Shown piece by piece: positions 1 to 8,300 of a DNA stretch of 64,000 nucleotides; the stretch's first letter is position 1, and every line of letters starts with the position of its first letter. Origin of the DNA: Bacteroidetes bacterium HGW-Bacteroidetes-7 (lineage in GTDB: Bacteria > Bacteroidota > Bacteroidia > Bacteroidales > UBA932); the NCBI GenBank assembly GCA_002842465.1, contig PHDA01000014.1, forward strand, positions 1-64,000. The letters run 5' to 3'. Below the pieces are notes generated by a model. The model ran no database searches. It saw nothing but the letters and a program-made list of their open reading frames with translations, and was not told where the DNA came from. Position numbers and translations under genes: made by a program.

Positions 1-13
1 ATGTCAATGATCG

Positions 14-189
14 CACAAATCCTCAACTCAAAGGCAACATTTGTTTTCCGATAATTTTCTGCGGCTACTTTTCGGAAACGACGAGGACTGTTTGACGACA
101 GAAGGGAGGAGTTCCGCAGTCGCCGAAAAGTACCAGGAAAATTTGAGGGTACCCTAAAACAATCGGTTGCCGGAGTTGAGTGATTTGTG
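14..189. repeat. Long imperfect hairpin element, non-coding
   Basis: Two nested inverted repeats are visible. The outer arms are 14-38 and 166-189 (CACAAATC, CTCAACTC and GGCAAC on the left match their reverse complement on the right with small mismatches). The inner arms are 63-75 and 123-134 (TACTTTTCGG against CCGAAAAGTA), and short AATTTTC stretches between them also pair. The central loop (about 76-122) is purine-rich. No open frame of useful size crosses it. The shape fits a REP- or MITE-like dispersed non-coding element of Bacteroidetes. I recall similar sequence elsewhere in the phylum but cannot check it here, so the dispersed-repeat reading is inference. The pairing itself is seen. 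Confidence 0.55.
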
Positions 190-525
190 AGATTATTGGG
201 AGAGTGCCCATTTCCGGAATTTAAGTGTTTATATAACTATCTAACTAAGTGGGTTATACAAAATAGGATTGCCCGTTTTTTGAATTGTTATTTTTATAAG
301 CTATTGATATATAGGCGCTAAGGTAAAGACTTAAAAGTCGCAAATATCAAATCCCCCAACTTTTGTTCGTGATCCGAAATATCGGATAATTCAAGATAGC
401 TTATTTGAATCTGATTTTGACAAAGAGATTAAAAATATAGAAGGAAAACACAATAAAGCATAGATTTGGGATAATGGTGAGTGCAATAGTGTTGTCCCGA
501 TTCTGTCCCGATTTTCCGGGTTAAT
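190..525. other. Gene-free stretch, possible element remnant
   Basis: About 335 bases hold no supported gene and no clear promoter. The only structure I see is a tandem decamer TGTCCCGATT at 493-502 and 504-513 (11-base period) just before the hairpin next to the tmRNA gene. The 3' ends of tmRNA genes are common integration sites, so this could be decayed integrated DNA, but no integrase fragment can be recognised. Confidence 0.3.
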
Positions 526-565
526 CTCTGGAAAGCCTTGCTAAATATAGCTTTCCAGAGCTTTT
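526..565. terminator. Hairpin abutting the tmRNA 3' end
   Basis: An 11-bp perfect stem (526-536 with 550-560, CTCTGGAAAGC) has a 13-base loop. The short T run (562-565) lies on the plus-strand side; in the tmRNA direction no T run follows. It lies six bases beyond the tmRNA end, so it may terminate or define the 3' end of tmRNA transcripts, or insulate tmRNA from plus-strand readthrough. Confidence 0.5.
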
Positions 566-566
566 G

Positions 567-968
567 TGGAGATGGGCGGACTCGAACCGCCGTCCAAACA
601 AACCATCCAAAGAGTTTCTACACGCTTATCCTTTCTACGATTTTCGTCCGAGAGCTGCCAAAAGGCAGGCCACTCACGGCTTATCCTCTGAGTACTTAGG
701 AGACTTTAAAGGAGTCCGCCTCCGCATCCACTCTTGAATGATACCCCATTTGCCGTTTCATAGAGGGCTTAAAGACCCGGCGGGATACTCGTTATAACAG
801 GACCTGGCCTGTTGCAATTAAGCGTTTTAAGCTATGCTTAAATTACGCAGCGAGTGCATAGTTATTGTTGCCTGTTATGGCTTGTACTCCGGGATTAACG
901 AGCCGGGGATACAACGCTCGACGTGCTTATCTTCCGATTGTGAATGCTGTCAAAACCAAAACATCCCC
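567..968 (-). ncRNA. ssrA: tmRNA (ssrA)
   Basis: Transfer-messenger RNA rescues stalled ribosomes and tags the nascent chain for degradation. On the minus strand the 5' end reads GGGGATG and continues into the typical GTTTTGGTTTTGACAGC. The 3' end has a T-arm (GGTTCGAGTCC) and the matching acceptor strand CATCTCC plus discriminator A; the 7-bp acceptor stem includes one G-U pair. The CCA end is not fully encoded. The tag frame is at 843-872 and reads GNNNYALAA then TAA, close to the GENNYALAA-type tags of this phylum. The resume codon is taken as GGC (870-872) by analogy. The length of 402 nt is normal for one-piece tmRNA. Confidence 0.93.
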
Positions 969-1006
969 ATAGATAAACTTGTGCAAAGTTATATAAAAAA
1001 TGTGAT

Positions 1007-1651
1007 CTATTTAAAATATGACATTATATAGCGCCAACTTCCATCAAGCAAAGAGATTAGGCCAAGAATCATTATCACAACTCCGGCAACACGGTTTATC
1101 ATTAGTAATTGCCTGAGTCTGAATTTTTTACGGAATATATTTATAGAAGTACTGAGTATTATCCACCATGACAGAGCCCCCGCAAACACACCAGCTAACG
1201 CAGCTGTAATTACCATTTTAGCTGAGGAGCCGTCAACATTAAGACCCACAAACGCAAAAAGACCAAGAATAAGAAATACAGCGCCCGGATTGGTAATTGT
1301 CATTATCATAGACGAGAGAAAATCCTCAAATAGCCTTTTGCCTCCTTTAGTGTTTCTAATTTGTTTGACAGGATTTGTAAGAAAAATTTTAAGCCCTATT
1401 ACAACAACTGCCAAGCCCCCAAAAAAGAGTACAGATGCTTCATGGTTATTCACAAACTCCTGAATGATAGCAAGGCTGAGAATTGCAAAGGAGGCAAAGA
1501 AGGTGTCTGCTAAAGAGGCGCCCAAGCCGGTTACAATGCCCGAAATACGACCTTTACTCAAAGTCTTTTGTACACACATAACACCAAGAGGCCCTAGTGG
1601 TATTGATGCACCCATTCCAACAATAAAGCCTTTTATAAAACTATCCAGCAT
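1007..1651 (-). CDS. LysE/RhtB-family exporter
   Basis: A predicted inner-membrane protein of 214 aa with about six hydrophobic segments. The N-terminus has the family pattern GMGASIPLGPLGVMCVQKTL, and a second half-motif (TITNPGAVFLILGLFAF) lies mid-protein around residues 117-133. LysE/RhtB proteins export amino acids or related small molecules; the substrate cannot be told from sequence. It is the last gene of the minus-strand run that starts at surE, 56 bases after the UbiD-family gene, and it ends 38 bases before the 5' end of the tmRNA gene. The ATG at 1649-1651 directly precedes the first membrane helix. Confidence 0.85.
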   Translation of the reverse strand: MLDSFIKGFIVGMGASIPLGPLGVMCVQKTLSKGRISGIVTGLGASLADTFFASFAILSLAIIQEFVNNHEASVLFFGGLAVVVIGLKIFLTNPVKQIRNTKGGKRLFEDFLSSMIMTITNPGAVFLILGLFAFVGLNVDGSSAKMVITAALAGVFAGALSWWIILSTSINIFRKKFRLRQLLMINRVAGVVIMILGLISLLDGSWRYIMSYFK

Positions 1652-1707
1652 TAATTAAATAATTTCAGCCCCAAAAATAAATAAATATATTCAAACCGTG
1701 CAGGAAT

Positions 1708-3432
1708 TTAACTCTTTATAAGCTTTAATGAAGGCGATTTTATAAATTCGCCCAATCCCAGAGAGTCCCACTTAGCGTCAATTTTTGCAATTGTCTCCTT
1801 TGATGATAATGCATACCCTGGCCACTCACGGGTAAAACCATCCTTTCCGGTTACTTTGGTTGTGCTGTCCATTACCAGCATTCCATCTTCAAAACAGGAG
1901 TCTCTAAGAGGGTCACAGTTACTACCCCAAATCCAGAGCATTGTATATCTATCTTCAAGCGGGAGGTCAGAATCTGTGACAATGTTTATTAACCCTTGAA
2001 TATCAGTATGAGAATGGGTGAAATGGAGTGGCTTGTTTGCCCTTTTATCTGATGTTGGCTTTACCGGCCCAATCTCTTCGGGTAGTTTAACAGTAGCGTC
2101 AAACATAATTTTTCCACCATATCCGCATTGAGGTGAGGTGTGGTCAAGCACATCCAGAGGCCCTCTGCTGAAATGTGTATCTCTTTTTGGAATATAGTTA
2201 TTTGTAAAACATGTCATTAACTGATCATGATTTCGAATATCGATATCCTGGTCAACTAAAATCATAATTTTATTGAACATCATCTGTCCTGCACCCCACA
2301 AAGCATGGGCAACTTTAATTGCCTGCCCGGGATAGTTCTTCTCAATTTTAACTATTGCAATATTGTGTCCTATACCCTCTTCAGGTAGGTGGAGGTCGCG
2401 TATTTCAGGAACCATGGCAAACTGAATTGGGGAGAGAAAAATTTTCTCCGTTGCAATGGCTATATATTTGTCCTCCTGCGGAGGTATTCCCACAAGTGTT
2501 GCCGGATAAATTGCATCTTTTTTGTGAGAGATGCAAGTTATATGAAAGTTAGGGTAGAGGTCTGCCAAAGAGTAAAAACCGGTGTGGTCACCAAATGGGC
2601 CCTCTGTTACAAGCGGCTCGCTTTTATCTACATAGCCCTCAATTATAAAGTCGCAATCTGCCGGTACTTGGAGGGGTTGAGTGAGACAATCTGTGAGAGC
2701 AACAGGTTTATTACGAAGGAACCCGGCAAGCAAGTATTCGTCTATCCCTTCGGGAAGTGGTGCTGTAGCTGCATAGGTGTAAACAGGATCGCCCCCAATT
2801 GCAACTGCTACCGGCATTCTTCCTGCTTTGTGTTTAGCAAAGTGTCTTGCTCCGGTTTTGTGCCGGTGCCAATGCATTCCTGTTGTCTCTTCTGTAAAGA
2901 CTTGCATTCTGTACATTCCCAGGTTTCTTGCCCCTGTTGCGGGGTCTTTGGTGTGAACCAGAGGAAGGGTTATGAATCTTCCGCCGTCCTCAGGCCAGCA
3001 CTTTAATATTGGTAAACGAGATAGTTCAGGTTTGAAAAGAATAACCTCCTGACATGGGGCGTGTCCCTTGAATTTTTTTGGCAACCAGCCTGCAGCCTCC
3101 TTCAGATGGGGCAGAAGCTTTAGTTTATCCATTAAAGAGGCACGCTCCTGCATCACCTCCTTCATAAGAGAGTTCATGTGGCCGGTTATCTGATTTATAG
3201 ATTCTACCCCGAATGCCATACATATTCTCTTTTCAGAGCCGAGCATATTGGTGATTACAGGAAACTGAGTTCCGGTATTCTCAAAGAGGAGCGCTTTGCC
3301 TCCTCCCGGCTGTTTGCTTACTCTGTCTGTAATCTCTGCAATCTCAAGTACAGGATCGACAAACTCAGTTATTCTTATGAGTTCACCCTGAGAATCAAGA
3401 TATTTTACAAAATCGGTTAAACTCTTATACAT
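1708..3432 (-). CDS. UbiD-family prenyl-FMN decarboxylase, possible MqnL
   Basis: A 574-aa member of the UbiD family, which removes aromatic or alpha,beta-unsaturated carboxyl groups using prenylated FMN. The cofactor and metal region is seen at about residues 169-199 (NLGMYRMQVF, then MHWHRHKTGARHF), and the signature EGPFGDHTGFYS is at 277-288. In organisms with the futalosine route, a UbiD homologue (MqnL) decarboxylates prenylated 1,4-dihydroxy-6-naphthoate during menaquinone synthesis. An mqnC-like gene lies at 29381-30484, so that role is likely here, but it is inference. No UbiX/MqnM flavin prenyltransferase is in the window. The gene starts 12 bases after the FAD/Fe-S oxidoreductase and belongs to the same run. 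Confidence 0.85.
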   Translation of the reverse strand: MYKSLTDFVKYLDSQGELIRITEFVDPVLEIAEITDRVSKQPGGGKALLFENTGTQFPVITNMLGSEKRICMAFGVESINQITGHMNSLMKEVMQERASLMDKLKLLPHLKEAAGWLPKKFKGHAPCQEVILFKPELSRLPILKCWPEDGGRFITLPLVHTKDPATGARNLGMYRMQVFTEETTGMHWHRHKTGARHFAKHKAGRMPVAVAIGGDPVYTYAATAPLPEGIDEYLLAGFLRNKPVALTDCLTQPLQVPADCDFIIEGYVDKSEPLVTEGPFGDHTGFYSLADLYPNFHITCISHKKDAIYPATLVGIPPQEDKYIAIATEKIFLSPIQFAMVPEIRDLHLPEEGIGHNIAIVKIEKNYPGQAIKVAHALWGAGQMMFNKIMILVDQDIDIRNHDQLMTCFTNNYIPKRDTHFSRGPLDVLDHTSPQCGYGGKIMFDATVKLPEEIGPVKPTSDKRANKPLHFTHSHTDIQGLINIVTDSDLPLEDRYTMLWIWGSNCDPLRDSCFEDGMLVMDSTTKVTGKDGFTREWPGYALSSKETIAKIDAKWDSLGLGEFIKSPSLKLIKS

Positions 3433-3444
3433 AATTTCGAATTT

Positions 3445-6261
3445 TTAGTTTGGTCTTGTTGCCTCCTCTACAAGATAGACAATAGACGAAAAGTTAATTC
3501 CACTGTGGTTGGAGAGACCTATTTCACAAGTTTTGCTGGTGGCGTAACCTTCTGAACATCCCTCACTTTGTCTGGCAATATCTCTTAGACCGTGTTTGTT
3601 GAGTTCAGGGAGCAGAAATCCCCTGTCACCTGCAAATCCGCAACAATTACTATCTATCTCAACAACCTCTTTTGCGCAAAGTGATGCCAGTTGATAAATA
3701 TATTTATCAACCTCCATTTTCTTGGCGCTACAAACTGCAAAAACTGACACTTTTTTATCTAACTGCTTAAAATTAAGCTTGTCTTTAACAAATTCACAGA
3801 TAAATTCAGCCGGTTCATATAGTTTAATCCTCTCTCCAAAATTGGTTTTCATTGTGTATAAACATGGGCTCATATCGCACAGTACAGGAATTTTACCTCC
3901 CTCTGATGCTATCCACAATGCCTCCTCGAGTCTTTTTGAAGACTCCTGACCTGCTTCAACAAACCCTTTGCTCGAAAATGCCATTCCGCAACACAATGAG
4001 TTCATGTTTTGTGGATATATTATGTTAAACCCTGCTCTTTCAAGCAGTATTCTGGTCATCTCTGTAATCTGAGGTTGATCTGTCATTGTCTTTGATTGAC
4101 CCATGCTTCTTGTTATACATGATGGAAAATAGACAACCGAATTGGCCCCTTTGTTCGGAAGTGAGGCCTTAATTTTTGAGGCCCCTTTTGGAAAGTGCTC
4201 ATTCCAAAGCGGTACAATCCCTCCTGTAATTTTATGCATTCCTGTAGCAACTGTACCGAAAAACCTCTTTCCGGTGGCAAGTCTTGCATAATGAACGGCG
4301 CTCAGGCCAAGTCTCATTCCGGCAGTAACTCCACCCATATTTTTTGCAATGGTTAGGGCAATCTTCTCCGATCTTTGAGAATGTCCTTCGTGTCTGAGCT
4401 CTTTTACAAGTTTACCGGTATCAATCTTAAGGGGACATTTTATGTAACACAGACTGTCTGTTGCACATGTATCCAATCCTGAAAAACTGTACTCTTTCTG
4501 AATTTCTGCTGCTCTGTGTGGCTCTTCTCCTGTTGAGCGGAGTCTCTCCATCTCTTTAAAAGCAACAATTCTTTGTCTGGGTGATAGTGTGAAACCTTCT
4601 GAAACACAAACAGGCTCACAAAATCCGCACTCCATACATTTATCAACTGTCTCTCGTGTTGATGGTATTGGTTTAAGGTTTTTAAGGTGGATCTCTTTGT
4701 CGCTATTTAATATTACGCCTGGGTTAAGTATGCCTTTTGGGTCAAAAAGCTCTTTAATTCTTTTCATAAGGCCATAGGCCTGTGCTCCCCATTCCATCTC
4801 GACATATGGGGCCATGTTTCTCCCGGTTCCGTGTTCGGCTTTAAGCGATCCGTCATACTTTTCAACCACCATCTTTGCAATGTCATCCATAAAGGCACTG
4901 TACCTTTTTACCTCGCTCGTCTGACCAAAATCCTGGTTGAATACAAAGTGAAGATTTCCCTCCAAAGCGTGACCGAAAATAACCGCTTCACTATATCCAT
5001 GCTTAACAAAAAGGGATTGTAGTTCAAGAGTTCCTTCTGCAAGTCTCTCTATGGGAAAGCAGATGTCTTCAATTATTGGAGTAGTTCCTGATTTTCTCAT
5101 ACCTGCTACGGTAGGGAATGTCTCCTTCCTAATCTTCCATAATTTTGCCTGCTCTTTTGCGTCGTGAGTGAATTCGATTGGCCTGAGCGTCTGGATATCT
5201 TTTATTCCCTCAGAAATTTGAGATATGTTTTCCTTTATCTCTTCGCATGTAATCGCTTTAGTTTCAACTAGAATTCCACAGGCATTGTCAGGCAGGCTTT
5301 TAAGATAATCCGGAACGCCTTTGGCATCCTCTACAGACTTTAAAGCTGCTCTGTCCATAATCTCTACTGCAGATACACTCTTCTTTTTTAAGATTATAAC
5401 GGCCTTGCACGCACTCTCTATATCGGGATAAATAATAAGGGCCAGGGCTTTTTCAGGTAGTTCTATAACAGTGTTATATGTTATGTCAGAGATAAATCCC
5501 AAAGTTCCCTCAGAACCTATCATAAGGTGCTTTAATATCTCGGTGCCGTCGGAATAGTCAGTTAAAGCATTTAGGCTGTAACCGGTTGTGTTTTTGATTT
5601 TAAATTTCTTCTGAATTCTGTCAAAAAGTGACTGATTGGACTTTACCTCGGCTGCCATCTTTTCAAGTTCGGTCAGAAGTGGCTTTAGCATATGGGAGTT
5701 TCTAACAGCCTCAGAAGGGTCAGCAGTATCGAAAACAGTACCGTCTGCAAGAACAACTCTTATGTCGGCCACTGTTTTATATGAGTTTTCACTGGTTCCG
5801 CAACACATTCCGCTTGCGTTGTTGGCAGCTATACCACCAATCATTGCAGTGTCTATCGAGGCAGGGTCGGGACCGATTTTGCGTCCATATTTTGAAAGAT
5901 AATTATTTGCTTTATAGCCTCTTATCCCCGTCTGAAGTCTTATCTTTTTGCCATCCTCAAGTATCTGATGGTTGTGCCATCCGTGGGTGGCCACAATTAA
6001 TACAGAGTCTGAGATTGCCTGTCCTGACAGTGAGGTTCCGGCAGCTCTGAATGTAACGGGAATACCTGCTTCGTAGGCTTTTGCCACTGCAAGACGAAGC
6101 TCACCTTCGCTTTGCACCTTTACAACCAATTTTGGTATTAATCTGTAAAATGATGCGTCGCTTCCTAATGCAAGAGTGCTAAGGGCATCGTGCAAAAGTC
6201 TCTCTTTTGGAATCTCTTTTAATAGCTCTTTGTAATACTGAAGGTACTTTCCTGTAATCAT
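3445..6261 (-). CDS. FAD/Fe-S oxidoreductase, D-lactate/2-hydroxyacid dehydrogenase-like (YdiJ type)
   Basis: A 938-aa fusion of a GlcD-like flavin dehydrogenase with a GlpC-like Fe-S subunit. The FAD-binding PCMH domain has its loop at about 70-90 (GTSLSGQAISDSVLI) and the oxidase C-domain signature GHALEGNLHF near 430. Two 4Fe-4S motifs follow, CMECGFCEPVC at 542-552 and CATDSLCYIKCP at about 599-610. Two cysteine-rich CCG domains lie near the C-terminus (LCCGMAF and NCCGFAGDRGF). Such enzymes oxidise D-2-hydroxyacids such as D-lactate or D-2-hydroxyglutarate and pass electrons towards quinone. The exact substrate is not visible. Its ATG overlaps the stop of the upstream gene by four bases, so translational coupling is likely. 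Confidence 0.88.
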   Translation of the reverse strand: MITGKYLQYYKELLKEIPKERLLHDALSTLALGSDASFYRLIPKLVVKVQSEGELRLAVAKAYEAGIPVTFRAAGTSLSGQAISDSVLIVATHGWHNHQILEDGKKIRLQTGIRGYKANNYLSKYGRKIGPDPASIDTAMIGGIAANNASGMCCGTSENSYKTVADIRVVLADGTVFDTADPSEAVRNSHMLKPLLTELEKMAAEVKSNQSLFDRIQKKFKIKNTTGYSLNALTDYSDGTEILKHLMIGSEGTLGFISDITYNTVIELPEKALALIIYPDIESACKAVIILKKKSVSAVEIMDRAALKSVEDAKGVPDYLKSLPDNACGILVETKAITCEEIKENISQISEGIKDIQTLRPIEFTHDAKEQAKLWKIRKETFPTVAGMRKSGTTPIIEDICFPIERLAEGTLELQSLFVKHGYSEAVIFGHALEGNLHFVFNQDFGQTSEVKRYSAFMDDIAKMVVEKYDGSLKAEHGTGRNMAPYVEMEWGAQAYGLMKRIKELFDPKGILNPGVILNSDKEIHLKNLKPIPSTRETVDKCMECGFCEPVCVSEGFTLSPRQRIVAFKEMERLRSTGEEPHRAAEIQKEYSFSGLDTCATDSLCYIKCPLKIDTGKLVKELRHEGHSQRSEKIALTIAKNMGGVTAGMRLGLSAVHYARLATGKRFFGTVATGMHKITGGIVPLWNEHFPKGASKIKASLPNKGANSVVYFPSCITRSMGQSKTMTDQPQITEMTRILLERAGFNIIYPQNMNSLCCGMAFSSKGFVEAGQESSKRLEEALWIASEGGKIPVLCDMSPCLYTMKTNFGERIKLYEPAEFICEFVKDKLNFKQLDKKVSVFAVCSAKKMEVDKYIYQLASLCAKEVVEIDSNCCGFAGDRGFLLPELNKHGLRDIARQSEGCSEGYATSKTCEIGLSNHSGINFSSIVYLVEEATRPN

Positions 6262-7808
6262 TTGAACATCTCTTTTAGTTGTGCAGTGAATATCCGTTTA
6301 GCAATAATTCTCCCTTTTTTATCAAGAAGGTATGTCTGAGGTACCTGTGATACCTCAAATACTTCGTACAAATCTAAATAATTATAATCTTTTGGCCGTA
6401 GAATTTTCCATGGTGGGTCAACTTCATTTATATATTCAAAAAGTTCTTGATCGTAACTCCCCGCATATATGGCAATTATTCTTAACCTCTGTTTTTTAAA
6501 ATATTTGTAGTTCTCTTTAAGTTCTTCAGTAAATGGAGCACATACAGAACAATCCGGATTGAAGAAATAGAGCAAAGTGTGTCTTGAAAGCATTCTCCTG
6601 ATCTTTTTTGCCTTCCCTTTTGTGGTGTATAGGGTAGCGTCAGGAATAACAGATCCTATTCTGTTGTTTTTTATAACAGATACTTTGCCGGTTACAACAT
6701 TTAACGGATAGCCAGGGTCTCTCCAATAGTTTGCGTTTGGAATTATGTATTTTTCAGCTACATATACAGCTGCCTCTTTCATTGCAGAGTCATCTGCGTC
6801 GAAAAGGTATTCAAAAAGATGATAGAATATCGCATTGTATGTGTCGTAATTGTCGCGTGTTACCCTTTGAAACAAAGGGTCAAATGCCTCTTTGAACTGA
6901 GAAGTATCTTTTAAGTTGAATATTGAGAGATAGGCAGGAACAAAATTTTCAGACTCATTATATAGATTGTTTATTCTCTGTTCATCTGACTCAAGTACTT
7001 TGTCAAGCGCAGCAGGGTCTAAATTTCTTCCAATGATCTTTTTGTCTCTGTCCAGAAGGAACATTTGGGGTGTGCTTAAAACATTATATAGCTTGTGAAA
7101 CCCGCTTGTGCCGTCAGTGTCATAGACGAAATGCCATTTGACACTTTTTAACTGACTATCAACAGGAAACTCTTCATTTATAAATTGTAAAAGAGAGAGG
7201 CTGTCCTGACCTGTATATACTGCATAAACCTCAATTCCAAGGTAATCTCTGAATTCCGTTACTTTTTTAAGGTCGGGAAGTTTAGCTTTGCAGGCATTGC
7301 AGTTATTATCAAAAAAATAGAGAACAGTATAATTGGATTTCAATGAATTAAGAGCAACCTCCTGTCCGGTTGGTGTCTTTAGCTTCAAATCAGGGGCTTT
7401 CATTCCTATAAGAGAATTTTCATTGAATTCGGTATACATACGAAGTATTGCCTCGCTTCCTTGTCCATGCCATTGTAGCTCTCCGCTTAGAAAATATTTT
7501 TTTGCAATGTAAATTGCTACTGATTCCTGTCCCATGACAGTGGAGGTGCTGAATGTATTGAAGAGATATCCTGCAATGGCAGTCTTTAGAGCCGTATTAT
7601 CAGTTAATGATATCAAACGGTTGCTGGCGGCAATAAGAGAATCGGGGTGGGGGTTTACTCTTGAAATATAGTTATCAATATCACGATAAATATTATGTGT
7701 CGTGACTGTGTCTCTGTTTCCTTTCGTAAATGAAAGGTTCTCCTGCCCGTAACCTGTTGTTGTGATTACAAGTATCAGAGCAGCTATTGCTGTAAATATT
7801 CGGTACAT
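6258..7808 (-). CDS. Secreted protein with two thioredoxin-like domains (DUF5106/TlpA-like)
   Basis: A 516-aa protein with an N-terminal signal peptide (about residues 1-21). It looks like an internal duplication of a helical segment followed by a TlpA-like thioredoxin fold. The first redox motif is CNAC (170-173) with cis-proline context STPQMFLLD; the second is CSVC (420-423) with VPQTYLLD. Both thioredoxin units end in a LLD-x-K strand followed by IIG or IIA. A periplasmic thiol-disulfide role is likely; substrates are unknown. The lipoprotein gene at 38710-39627 is a single-unit relative. The gene starts six bases after coaD and overlaps the oxidoreductase gene by four bases. Confidence 0.82.
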   Translation of the reverse strand: MYRIFTAIAALILVITTTGYGQENLSFTKGNRDTVTTHNIYRDIDNYISRVNPHPDSLIAASNRLISLTDNTALKTAIAGYLFNTFSTSTVMGQESVAIYIAKKYFLSGELQWHGQGSEAILRMYTEFNENSLIGMKAPDLKLKTPTGQEVALNSLKSNYTVLYFFDNNCNACKAKLPDLKKVTEFRDYLGIEVYAVYTGQDSLSLLQFINEEFPVDSQLKSVKWHFVYDTDGTSGFHKLYNVLSTPQMFLLDRDKKIIGRNLDPAALDKVLESDEQRINNLYNESENFVPAYLSIFNLKDTSQFKEAFDPLFQRVTRDNYDTYNAIFYHLFEYLFDADDSAMKEAAVYVAEKYIIPNANYWRDPGYPLNVVTGKVSVIKNNRIGSVIPDATLYTTKGKAKKIRRMLSRHTLLYFFNPDCSVCAPFTEELKENYKYFKKQRLRIIAIYAGSYDQELFEYINEVDPPWKILRPKDYNYLDLYEVFEVSQVPQTYLLDKKGRIIAKRIFTAQLKEMFK

Positions 7809-7814
7809 TTTAAG

Positions 7815-8300
7815 TTATCTTTTGCGGTAGAGCTCAAGATTCACTCCCTGAGCCAGGAAAATTTTAATATCACCTCCGTTAACAAATACATCTCTAACCA
7901 CTGTAGAACTTATGAAGGAGAATTCATGAGATGATGGGATAAACACAGTGGTAATTTCAGGTGACATCTTAGTGTTGGCCTGTGCTATTACCCTTTCAAG
8001 TTCAAAATCGGTTGTTGTTCTAAGCCCTCTAACAATAAAATCTGCTCCGACTTTTCTGCAGAAGTCTATGGTTAAACCTTCGTAGCAGTCTATATCAACA
8101 TTGTCAAGTCCAATAACGGATTGCCGTATAATGTCCATTCTCTCTTCAGGAGTAAAGAACCCTTTTTTTTGAACGTTGTAACCTACAGCAATAATGATTT
8201 TGTCAAATAATTTAAGGGCAGATTTTAGAACATCCAGGTGTCCAAGAGTGAACGGGTCGAAAGAGCCCGGAAATACGGCTGTTTTTATTTTGTTATTCAT
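7815..8300 (-). CDS. coaD: Phosphopantetheine adenylyltransferase
   Basis: Catalyses the penultimate step of coenzyme A synthesis, 4'-phosphopantetheine plus ATP to dephospho-CoA. The protein has 161 aa, the usual length. The nucleotidyltransferase signature is FPGSFDPFTLGH (10-21), and ISSTVVR (130-136) is the second conserved block. I choose the ATG at 8298-8300: an upstream ATG would add nine residues not seen in the family, while the chosen one overlaps the dapF stop by eight bases, a normal coupled arrangement. Confidence 0.95.
   Translation of the reverse strand: MNNKIKTAVFPGSFDPFTLGHLDVLKSALKLFDKIIIAVGYNVQKKGFFTPEERMDIIRQSVIGLDNVDIDCYEGLTIDFCRKVGADFIVRGLRTTTDFELERVIAQANTKMSPEITTVFIPSSHEFSFISSTVVRDVFVNGGDIKIFLAQGVNLELYRKR

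Noticed and set aside
834-1031. A 65-codon plus-strand frame across the tmRNA gene
   Set aside because: It is the reverse complement of the tmRNA 5' part and tag region and has no protein-like features.
2389-3006. A 205-codon plus-strand frame opposite the UbiD-family gene
   Set aside because: It lies wholly antisense to a well-conserved gene, has an abnormal composition rich in Cys and Arg, and resembles no family.
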